DNA of 13,634 nucleotides from Actinomycetes bacterium (GTDB lineage Bacteria; Actinomycetota; Actinomycetes; Actinomycetales; Microbacteriaceae), in contig JAEWJG010000052.1 of NCBI GenBank assembly GCA_023386675.1, positions 1 to 13,634 on the forward strand, in the 5' to 3' direction. Position 1 is the stretch's first letter. Each line of letters starts with the position of its first letter. A program made the position numbers and the translations under genes. Positions 7,264 to 12,424 of the stretch are shown here, piece after piece. Below the pieces are notes generated by a model. That model was not told the DNA's origin and did not search any database. It was given only the letters and a program-made list of their open reading frames with translations.

Positions 7264-7964
7264 TGCCGCTGCCCGCGAACGACACCGCCCCCGTCGAGCG
7301 CCGGCTTCTGCGCGACGTGGTCTACACGCGCCTCTACGACGGCATCCTCGACGGCACCCTGGAGCCGGGCGAGACGCTGCTCGACGAGAAGCTGACCGCG
7401 TGGCTCGGTGTCTCGCGGACGCCCATCCGCGAGGCCCTGATGAAGCTCGCCGACATCGGCCTGGTCGAGATGGCCCCGAACCGCTACACCCGGGTCGCCC
7501 CGATCGACCTCAAGGCGATCGACGAGGCCATCTACGCGACCGGCCTCCTGCACGAGCACGCGGCGCGCACGATCGTCCCGACGCTCGACAACGCCGCGGT
7601 GACGCGGCTCGACAAGGCGCAGAAGGCGGTCAGGAAGGCCGCGAAGGCCCGCGACCTGCCGGCCCTCGGCCACGCGTTCAACGACTTCTTCCTCGAGCTC
7701 GAGCGGTTCGGCGGCAACGACGTGCTCGTGACCATGAGCGAAGGACTCAGCCCGCAGCTCCTGCGGTACATCTCCGCCTGGCAGACGCCGTTCGGGATCG
7801 ACGACCTGCCCGAGGCCTTGGGCGCCATCGCGGCGGCGGCGAAGGACCGCGACGGCGCGAAGGCCGGCGACCTGGTTAAGGCGCTCTACGCGGCGCCGCT
7901 GAAGCAGTTCCTCGACGACTACCGTCGCAGCGACGCCGATATCACCCGGACGCCGGTGTTCTGA
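7263..7964 (+). CDS. GntR-family transcriptional regulator (second of a tandem pair)
   Basis: 233 residues, evidently a paralogue of the preceding gene: LLRDVVYTRLYDGILDGTLEPGETLLDEKLTAWLGVSRTPIREALMKLADIGLVEMAPNRYTRVAPID lines up almost without gaps with the first protein. Recognition helix VSRTPIREAL at 50-59. The C-terminal helical domain keeps an FCD-like GHAFNDFFLELERFGGNDVL at 136-155, but the expected FH histidine is Phe (NDFF), so a classical metal site is probably missing. ATG overlaps the previous TGA; GAAGGAGAG lies just upstream. The two are surely cotranscribed and could form a heterodimer. No target gene adjoins on the same strand. It converges with the glutaredoxin-like gene across a 3-bp gap. 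Confidence 0.87.
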   Translation: MPLPANDTAPVERRLLRDVVYTRLYDGILDGTLEPGETLLDEKLTAWLGVSRTPIREALMKLADIGLVEMAPNRYTRVAPIDLKAIDEAIYATGLLHEHAARTIVPTLDNAAVTRLDKAQKAVRKAAKARDLPALGHAFNDFFLELERFGGNDVLVTMSEGLSPQLLRYISAWQTPFGIDDLPEALGAIAAAAKDRDGAKAGDLVKALYAAPLKQFLDDYRRSDADITRTPVF

Positions 7965-7967
7965 CGG

Positions 7968-8234
7968 TCAGCGCGCGGCGCCCAGCAGGGCGGCGCGCAG
8001 TCGGGACGGGTCCACGCGCCAGTAGGTGTGCACGCGCCCGTCGATGAGTACGACCGGGATCTCCTCCACGTACTTCTCGTGGAGCTCCGCATCCTGCAGG
8101 ATGTCGCGCTCCTCGACCGCGACCTCCGGCTCGCCGTCGGGCAGGCCGGTGACGACGTCGCGGATGACCTCCCTCGCGTCGTCGCAGAGGTGGCAGCCGG
8201 GCTTGCCGATGAGGGTCAGGGAGACGGTGGACAC
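7968..8234 (-). CDS. Glutaredoxin-like protein with CHLC motif (DUF836 type)
   Basis: 88 residues with a thioredoxin fold: strand TVSLTLIGKPGC, redox motif CHLC at 14-17, then a helix, the VAVEERDI strand with DI, EIPVVLIDGRV containing the cis-Pro (IPVV) and a C-terminal helix ending LRAALLGAAR. This corresponds to the short actinobacterial glutaredoxin-family proteins often found near rex/hemA or bS22/HTH genes. It is probably a cytoplasmic thiol-disulfide protein; partner unknown. The GTG start at 8232-8234 lies six bases after TAGAGT (leaderless geometry). An overlapping ATG at 8236 is in another frame that lacks the thioredoxin-fold sequence. Confidence 0.87.
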   Translation of the reverse strand: MSTVSLTLIGKPGCHLCDDAREVIRDVVTGLPDGEPEVAVEERDILQDAELHEKYVEEIPVVLIDGRVHTYWRVDPSRLRAALLGAAR

Positions 8235-8240
8235 GCATCC

Positions 8241-8246
8241 ACTCTA
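8241..8246 (-). promoter_or_regulatory. Predicted -10 element of the glutaredoxin-like gene (leaderless)
   Basis: Reverse strand TAGAGT, six bases (GGATGC), then GTG. It lies just after the bS22 terminator, so this gene appears to be its own transcription unit. Confidence 0.5.
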
Positions 8247-8261
8247 AACACCGGGCACAGC

Positions 8262-8292
8262 AAAAAGCGCCGGGCCGATCGGACCGACGCTT
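8262..8292 (-). terminator. Intrinsic terminator after the bS22 gene
   Basis: Read on the reverse strand: stem AGCG-T-CGG-T-CC, loop of about four bases (GATC), GG-C-CCG-G-CGCT, then TTTTT (the AAAAA at 8262-8266). The stem has one G-U pair and one mismatch. It sits 19 bases past the bS22 stop. It is the only clear GC-stem plus T-tract terminator I see in the window. Confidence 0.75.
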
Positions 8293-8310
8293 GAGCTGCA
8301 GGCCGGAGGC

Positions 8311-8409
8311 CTACTTCTTGTTGCGACGCTGGTGGCGCGTCTTGCGAAGAAGCTTGCGGTGCTTCTTCTTCGCCATACGCTTGCGACGCTTCTTGATAAC
8401 GGAACCCAC
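8311..8409 (-). CDS. Small ribosomal protein bS22 type (AURKAIP1/COX24 domain), 32 aa
   Basis: The reverse strand from GTG at 8407-8409 to TAG at 8311-8313 encodes 32 residues beginning (M)GSVIKKRRKRMAKKKHRK and ending LLRKTRHQRRNKK, more than half Lys/Arg. This is the conserved actinobacterial peptide annotated as AURKAIP1/COX24-domain protein and observed as bS22 on mycobacterial 30S subunits. The expected start is the GTG, because the family begins xGSVIKKRRKRM; an internal ATG at codon 12 would remove the conserved head. GAGG lies about five bases upstream. A rho-independent terminator follows. It lies downstream of an excisionase-type HTH gene, the same pairing as Rv0500A-Rv0500B in mycobacteria as I recall. 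Too short for most gene callers' default limits. Confidence 0.92.
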   Translation of the reverse strand: MGSVIKKRRKRMAKKKHRKLLRKTRHQRRNKK

Positions 8410-8466
8410 GTGGACCTCACAAAGAATCAGGGGCATGCCGCGGGGCGCGCGGCGACACGAAGTGAC

Positions 8467-8472
8467 AGTCTA
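8467..8472 (-). promoter_or_regulatory. Candidate -10 of the bS22 gene
   Basis: Reverse strand TAGACT fits TANNNT; a start near 8460 would give a leader of about 50 bases including the ribosome site. It lies just past the stop of the HTH gene. No convincing -35. Read-through from the HTH gene is the alternative. Confidence 0.35.
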
Positions 8473-8479
8473 CCCGACG

Positions 8480-8692
8480 TCACGCAGTATCCGCGACGCC
8501 GCCCTCGTGGACGGCCGCCGTCCGCAGGAGCTGCTCGACCGCGGACTCCGGAACCCGGAACGATCGGCCGAACCGGATGGCCGGCAACTCGCCCGCGTGG
8601 ACCATCCGGTAGACGGTCATGCGGGAGACGCGCATCATGTCGGCCACCTCGGCGACCGTCAGGAAGCGCACGTCCTTCAGATCGTGTGCCAT
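8480..8692 (-). CDS. Excisionase/MerR-type helix-turn-helix protein (Rv0500A/BldC-like)
   Basis: 70 residues, essentially one winged HTH: FLTVAEVADMMRVSRMTVYRMVHAGELPAIRFGRSFRVPESAVEQLL at 10-56. The pattern is helix 1 with AEVAxMM, recognition helix SRMTVYRM, then the RFGRSFRV wing. This is the excisionase (HTH_17) family, related to BldC and to the mycobacterial Rv0500A type. Despite the name it need not be phage-derived: chromosomal copies next to the bS22 gene are conserved in actinobacteria. The ATG has AAAGGG five bases upstream. It lies 37 bp after arsR with a likely promoter in that gap. Regulatory targets unknown. Confidence 0.88.
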   Translation of the reverse strand: MAHDLKDVRFLTVAEVADMMRVSRMTVYRMVHAGELPAIRFGRSFRVPESAVEQLLRTAAVHEGGVADTA

Positions 8693-8710
8693 CGTGTCCC
8701 TTTCCTGACC

Positions 8711-8720
8711 GACATGGTAC
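8711..8720 (-). promoter_or_regulatory. Candidate -10 of the HTH gene, shared GTACCATGTC motif
   Basis: The reverse strand reads GTACCATGTC, containing TACCAT as a -10 about 22 bases before the ATG. The identical 10-mer overlaps the ktrB -10 (9185-9194), suggesting common promoter recognition or a shared operator. Confidence 0.4.
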
Positions 8721-8729
8721 CCGGGAAGG

Positions 8730-9155
8730 TCAGTCCCTGCGCCACTTCTTCGGCGTCACGCGCTCGGTCGCGGACGAGACGCGGTGCCGCGTGTCCGCCA
8801 GCACCTTGCCGACCGAACTGGCGAAGTCGCGGGTCTCCTGGGCCAGCCGAACGCTGAGCTCCAGGTCGTCGTCGGATGCCGTGAAGGGAATGATCCAGTC
8901 CTCGACCGACTCCAGTGGCCGCGAGTCGAGGCGGTAGTAGCGGTGCTGTCCCTCCTCGCGGACCGCCACGAGACCCGCCTCCCGCAGCACCTTCAGATGC
9001 TTGGACACGGTCGGCTGGCTGAGTTCGAGGGTCGCCACGATCTCCGAAACGGATATATCGCCCACGGCATGCGTCGCATCCGAACTGCGGTCGAGCAGCA
9101 CGCGCAGGATCTCGCGCCGCGTCGGGTCGGCGATCACGTCGAAGATGTCGGCCAT
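8730..9155 (-). CDS. ArsR-family winged-helix regulator, no cysteines
   Basis: 141 residues. N-terminal ArsR fold: IFDVIADPTRREILRVLL at 4-21, helix-turn-helix SVSEIVATLELSQPTVSKHLKVLREAGLV at 35-63, beta wing VREEGQHRYYRLD at 65-77, then a longer helical C-terminus ending in a basic RVTPKKWRRD. The protein contains no cysteine, so it is not a classical CxC metal or thiol sensor; it looks like the SdpR/YvbA-type members instead. ATG at 9153-9155 follows TAGCCT-N6 (leaderless). It is divergent from ktrB across 82 bp, so a role in regulating K+ uptake, and possibly itself and the HTH gene, is plausible but unproven. Confidence 0.87.
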   Translation of the reverse strand: MADIFDVIADPTRREILRVLLDRSSDATHAVGDISVSEIVATLELSQPTVSKHLKVLREAGLVAVREEGQHRYYRLDSRPLESVEDWIIPFTASDDDLELSVRLAQETRDFASSVGKVLADTRHRVSSATERVTPKKWRRD

Positions 9156-9160
9156 GTCCC
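9152..9160 (+). promoter_or_regulatory. CCATGTCCC site at the arsR start (candidate ArsR operator 1)
   Basis: CCATGTCCC overlaps the arsR start codon and predicted transcription start. The same nine bases recur at 9188-9196 over the ktrB -10 and start, 36 bp away in direct orientation. Candidate operator only. Confidence 0.3.
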
Positions 9161-9161
9161 C

Positions 9162-9167
9162 AGGCTA
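9162..9167 (-). promoter_or_regulatory. Predicted -10 element of arsR (leaderless)
   Basis: Reverse strand TAGCCT, six bases (GGGGAC), then ATG. A Shine-Dalgarno would have to lie within one base of the start codon, so a leaderless mRNA is the simpler reading. Confidence 0.5.
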
Positions 9168-9184
9168 GTCATTCCCCCGGCGCA

Positions 9185-9196
9185 GTACCATGTCCC
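9185..9196 (+). promoter_or_regulatory. -10 of ktrB overlapping repeated CCATGTCCC (candidate ArsR operator 2)
   Basis: TACCAT at 9186-9191 is a good -10 with a predicted start near 9198 and a leader of about 40 bases. CCATGTCCC at 9188-9196 repeats the sequence at the arsR start, and GTACCATGTC repeats the HTH-gene promoter. Confidence 0.4.
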
Positions 9197-9237
9197 AAGC
9201 CCGCCCCCTGAGAGGAAGACGACGGGAAGGACTCGAC

Positions 9238-10674
9238 ATGAGCACCACTCGGGCGGTCGGCGGCGGGTCCATAGCCTCCGTCGGCCCGATCCGCGCCCTC
9301 ATCAACGGCTTCGCGGCCCGCAGCCCCTCGCGGTTCGCCATCGTCGTCTTCGCGGCGCTGGTCCTCGTCTTCACACTGCTGTTCTCGCTGCCCATCTCAT
9401 CCGCGTCCGGCCGATGGACGCCGCTCGCCGACTCCCTGTTCACGGCGATGTCGGTCATCTGCGTCACCGGCCTCTCGACGGTCGACATGGCGACGCACTG
9501 GTCCTATTTCGGCCACGCTCTGGTCTACATCGGCGTGCAGGTGGGCGCCGTGGGCGTACTGACGATGGCGTCCATCCTCGGCCTGATCGTGTCCCGCAAG
9601 CTGGGCCTGCGCGCCAAGCTCATGGCCGCGAGCGACAGCAACCCGCTGCGCGCGCACGGCGGGCCGGTCGCAGAGGGGCAGGCCGTCCGGCTGGGCGAGG
9701 TCGGCAAGCTGCTGACGACGGTCGCGCTCAGCATGGTCGTCATCGAGGCGGGCGTCGCGCTGCTGCTGTTCCCGCGCATGCTGATCGCGGGCATCGACGT
9801 CGGGACGGCCGCGTGGGAGTCGCTCTACTACTCGGCGATGGCGTTCACCAACACCGGCTTCGCGCCGAACACCCAGGGGATCCAGGCTTTCGCCACCGAC
9901 TATTGGTTCCTCTCGGCGCTGATGGTGGGCGTCTTCCTGGGCGCGATCGGCTTCCCCGTGATCCTGGCCATCGCGTCCAATCTCCGGCAGAAGCGGCGCA
10001 GGTGGTCCATCCACGTCAAGCTGACGCTGCTGACGTCGGTGATCCTGCTGGTCGCGGGCGCGGCGCTCTACATCGTTCTCGAATACGACAACCCGAAGAC
10101 CTTCGGGCGGCTGGACGCCGGGCACACGGTCTTCCAGTCGCTCTTCCTCTCGACGATGGCCCGGTCGGGCGGCTTCTCGACCATCCCGATCGACGACCTG
10201 CACGGGTCGAGCCTCCTCGTCACGGACATGCTCATGTTCATCGGCGGCGGGTCGGCGTCCACCGCGGGCGGCATCAAGGTGACGACACTCGCAGTCCTCT
10301 TCCTGGCCGCTTTCGCCGAGGCGCGCGGGGTGGATTCGATGGATGCGTTCCGGCGCCGCATCCCGATCGACGTGCTGCGGCTGTCTGTCGCCGTCGCCCT
10401 GTGGGGTGCGACGATCGTGGCGATCTCGACCATCCTGATCCTGCAGATCACGAAGGCGCCGCTCGATCACGTGCTGTTCGATGTGATCTCCGGCTTCGCC
10501 ACCTGCGGCCTGTCGACCGGGCTGACCGAGAAGCTGCCGGACGCCGGCGTCTACATCATGGCCGCCACGATGTTCTGCGGGCGCGTTGGTACAGTGACTC
10601 TCGCTGCCGCCCTGGCGCAGAGCCAGCGCCGGCAGCTGTACACGAATCCCGAGGAGAGGCCGCTCGTTGGTTGA
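9238..10674 (+). CDS. ktrB: TrkH/KtrB-family potassium uptake membrane subunit
   Basis: 478 residues, integral membrane K+ transporter of the superfamily with four pore loops, each placing a selectivity-filter glycine. Seen: VTGLS at 76-80, NTGFA at 205-209, RSGGF at 309-313 and TCGLSTG at 422-428, separated by paired hydrophobic helices. A conserved GGGSASTAGGIK segment follows the third loop, and ATMFCGRVGTVTLA lies near the end (the TrkH/KtrB RxG motif). Start: ATG at 9238 has GGGAAGGA six bases upstream; an in-frame ATG at 9190 lies within the -10 and is rejected. The gene overlaps ktrA by 8 bp. The complex should form a KtrAB-type channel gated by nucleotide binding to the cytoplasmic KtrA ring and driven by Na+ or the membrane potential. 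Confidence 0.93.
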   Translation: MSTTRAVGGGSIASVGPIRALINGFAARSPSRFAIVVFAALVLVFTLLFSLPISSASGRWTPLADSLFTAMSVICVTGLSTVDMATHWSYFGHALVYIGVQVGAVGVLTMASILGLIVSRKLGLRAKLMAASDSNPLRAHGGPVAEGQAVRLGEVGKLLTTVALSMVVIEAGVALLLFPRMLIAGIDVGTAAWESLYYSAMAFTNTGFAPNTQGIQAFATDYWFLSALMVGVFLGAIGFPVILAIASNLRQKRRRWSIHVKLTLLTSVILLVAGAALYIVLEYDNPKTFGRLDAGHTVFQSLFLSTMARSGGFSTIPIDDLHGSSLLVTDMLMFIGGGSASTAGGIKVTTLAVLFLAAFAEARGVDSMDAFRRRIPIDVLRLSVAVALWGATIVAISTILILQITKAPLDHVLFDVISGFATCGLSTGLTEKLPDAGVYIMAATMFCGRVGTVTLAAALAQSQRRQLYTNPEERPLVG

Positions 10675-11338
10675 CCGGATCAAGCACAACGCGCCCGTCC
10701 TCATCATCGGCCTCGGCCGGTTCGGGGCGGCGACGGCCGGGCAGCTCGACCGGCTCGGGCGCGAGGTGCTCGCGATCGACACCGACGCCGGGCTCGTGCA
10801 GAAGTGGGCGGATCGGGTGACGCACGCCGTGCAGGCGGATGCGCGCTCCATCGAGGGGCTGCGGCAGATCGGCGCGGAGGACTTCTCCATCGCCGTCGTC
10901 GCCGTCGGGTCGTCCATCGAGGCGAGCGTCCTCATCACGGCCAACCTCGTCGACCTCAAGGTGCCGCAGATCTGGGCGAAGGCGATCTCGCGGTCGCACG
11001 GCACCATCCTGGAGCGCATCGGGGCCAACCACGTCATCTATCCGGAGGCGGAGGCGGGCGAGCGCGTGGCGCACCTGGTGTCGGGACGGATGCTCGACTT
11101 CATCGAGTTCGACGACGACTTCGCCCTGGTCAAGATGTACCCGCCCAAGCCGATCCGCGGGCTCCCGCTCGGCCGGTCCGGTGTGCGCTCGAAGCACAAC
11201 ATCACGGTCGTCGGCGTCAAGCCGCCCGGCCGCCCCTTCACCTACGCGACCGCCGACACCGTCGTCACCGACCACGACCTCGTCATCGTCTCCGGCGCCT
11301 CCGCCGACATCGAGCGCTTCGCCGCCCTCGACTCCTGA
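10667..11338 (+). CDS. ktrA: TrkA/KtrA-family RCK regulatory subunit of K+ uptake
   Basis: 223 residues, cytoplasmic. N-terminal Rossmann RCK domain with PVLIIGLGRFG (GxGxxG at 15-20) and an acidic residue after strand 2 (LAIDTD, D38) for ATP/ADP or NAD(H) ribose. It continues with VQADARSIEGLRQIG and an ANHVIYPEAEAGERVAHLV segment typical of KtrA. The C-terminal RCK_C domain runs from about 140 to 220 (FALVKMYPPKPIRGLPL... VIVSGASADIERF). The start is an unusual TTG at 10667-10669, inside the ktrB end, with GGAGAGG seven bases upstream; it yields the canonical (M)VDRIKHNAPVL head, so I accept it. It works with KtrB, encoded immediately upstream. Confidence 0.92.
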   Translation: MVDRIKHNAPVLIIGLGRFGAATAGQLDRLGREVLAIDTDAGLVQKWADRVTHAVQADARSIEGLRQIGAEDFSIAVVAVGSSIEASVLITANLVDLKVPQIWAKAISRSHGTILERIGANHVIYPEAEAGERVAHLVSGRMLDFIEFDDDFALVKMYPPKPIRGLPLGRSGVRSKHNITVVGVKPPGRPFTYATADTVVTDHDLVIVSGASADIERFAALDS

Positions 11339-11361
11339 CCCTCCCCCCTCCCGCTAGCCGC

Positions 11362-11418
11362 CGAGCACAGGAAAAACGTCCTCGTTCGCGCGATTGCGCG
11401 ACCTTTTTCCTGGGCTCG
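11362..11418 (+). repeat. 57-bp palindromic unit, left end of the DUF559 cassette
   Basis: Arm CGAGCACAGGAAAAA at 11362-11376 pairs with TTTTTCCTGGGCTCG at 11404-11418 (14 of 15). The 27-base loop holds its own hairpin, TCGCGC-GATT-GCGCGA at 11386-11401. The A/T tracts are on the loop side of the GC stem, the opposite of an intrinsic terminator. Confidence 0.8.
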
Positions 11419-11474
11419 CGGGCGGAGCTGTGGACAACTCGGGACCAGGGTCTAGGCCAGGGAACGATGAGGAG

Positions 11475-12386
11475 ATGCAACACGAGACACGAGCGTTCAC
11501 CGTGGCTGATGGTCGCCGGGCCGGGGTGGGGGACGGTCGGATGCGAGGGCCGTCCTACAGCAAGCCGTTTCACGGCGTGCGCGTCGAGGCGCACTCGGCT
11601 CCCGAATCGATCGCGGAGCGCGCCCTCGCCTTGGCTGTCCGGCTCCCTCCATACGCAGCTTTCAGTCATGCCACAGCCGGTCATCTTCACGGCATCCCGC
11701 TTCCGCACCGGCTCGAAAGAATTGAGCGCGACCTCGACATCTGCGTCTTCCAGCCACATCGCAGCCCTCAGCTTCGCCGAGTACGCGCTCACGAGTTGAA
11801 GCCGACCGGTCAGCAGGTGGTTTCGATGGGTGGCCTTCGCCTGATCGGCGCCGAGGACGCATGGGCTCAGCTTGCATCCGAGGCAACGCTGGACGACCTC
11901 GTGGTCGCGGCCGACTGGCTCATCACCGGCGACGAGCCGTACTCCGGGACACCTGGGCTCACGACGATCGATCGGCTGGATTCCGCCATCGCGAGACATG
12001 GACGCATGCGCGGTGTCAAGAAGCTACGGCTTGCCAGGGATCTCGCCCGATGGGGTTCCCTCTCGCCTCAGGAGACGCGACTCCGCCTTCTCATGGAGGG
12101 GAGCGGCTTCCCTCCTCCGACGCTCAACCACCGCATCGTGGATTCCTCCGGTAGGACGATCGCGATGGTCGACTTCGCTTATCCAGACGCGCTCGTCGCG
12201 ATCGAATACCTGGGTGACCATCACCGAACCGAAAAGCAGGTGTACCGGGACGACATCCGTCGCCGCGAGGTACTCACCGCGCTCGGTTGGTCCGTGCTCT
12301 ACACCACCGCGGACGACCTGGCCCATCCAACGCTGTTCCTCACGAACCTCAGCAGGCTGCTCGCGAGCACAGGAAAAGTGCGCTGA
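11475..12386 (+). CDS. DUF559-domain protein: endonuclease-like fold with AbiEi-like N-terminal region
   Basis: 303 residues. The C-terminal domain (about 195-298) has the Vsr-like PD-(D/E)xK layout of DUF559: SPQETRLRLLM with E200; IAMVDFAYPDALVAIEYLGDHH with D233 and E244; then YRDDIRRREVLTALGWSVLYTTADDL. The N-terminal part (AFTVADGRRAGVGDGRMRG... FHGVRV) followed by ATAGHLHGIPLP resembles the AbiEi-like winged-helix/nucleotidyl regions seen in many actinobacterial DUF559 proteins. Function unknown; a nicking or homing activity is possible. ATG at 11475 is chosen because the conserved FTVAxxRxxGV head starts just after it; the GAGGAG before it touches the start codon, so the ribosome site is poor. 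TGGACA at 11431 is a possible -35. Codons look unlike the neighbours, suggesting transfer. Its last codons run into the right palindrome. Confidence 0.82.
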   Translation: MQHETRAFTVADGRRAGVGDGRMRGPSYSKPFHGVRVEAHSAPESIAERALALAVRLPPYAAFSHATAGHLHGIPLPHRLERIERDLDICVFQPHRSPQLRRVRAHELKPTGQQVVSMGGLRLIGAEDAWAQLASEATLDDLVVAADWLITGDEPYSGTPGLTTIDRLDSAIARHGRMRGVKKLRLARDLARWGSLSPQETRLRLLMEGSGFPPPTLNHRIVDSSGRTIAMVDFAYPDALVAIEYLGDHHRTEKQVYRDDIRRREVLTALGWSVLYTTADDLAHPTLFLTNLSRLLASTGKVR

Positions 12387-12420
12387 TCAAAGCCCTATGG
12401 CGACGTTTTTCCTGTGCTCG
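12364..12420 (-). repeat. 57-bp palindromic unit, right end of the DUF559 cassette
   Basis: Arm CGAGCACAGGAAAA at 12364-12377 pairs perfectly with TTTTCCTGTGCTCG at 12407-12420. Length is 57 bp, identical to the left unit, but the loop sequence is unrelated apart from the CGTC next to the outer A/T tract. The inner arm encodes the last residues of the DUF559 protein (...ASTGK). The unit is in opposite orientation to the left one. Confidence 0.8.
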
Positions 12421-12424
12421 GGGG

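Noticed and set aside
8250..8270. CCGGGCACAGCAAAAAGCGC, which resembles the cassette repeat CCGAGCACAGGAAAAACGTC
   Set aside because: Several mismatches, and the A tract is explained as the T run of the bS22 terminator; no matching second arm.
8480..8692. Excisionase-like protein as evidence of a prophage or integrative element
   Set aside because: This HTH family is a conserved chromosomal partner of the bS22 gene in actinobacteria; no integrase, attachment site or phage gene is near.
9397..11037. A 546-codon reverse open frame
   Set aside because: Antisense to ktrB and ktrA, which have clear pore-loop and RCK motifs; composition is typical of a shadow frame.
11362..11418. Left palindrome as a rho-independent terminator for ktrAB
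   Set aside because: The T tract is inside the hairpin on the loop side and no T run follows the stem in either direction, so it does not have terminator geometry, though some effect on transcription is possible.
11283..11999. A 238-codon reverse open frame across the left end of the DUF559 cassette
   Set aside because: No recognisable motif, runs through the palindrome and antisense to the DUF559 protein, whose conserved residues are clear.
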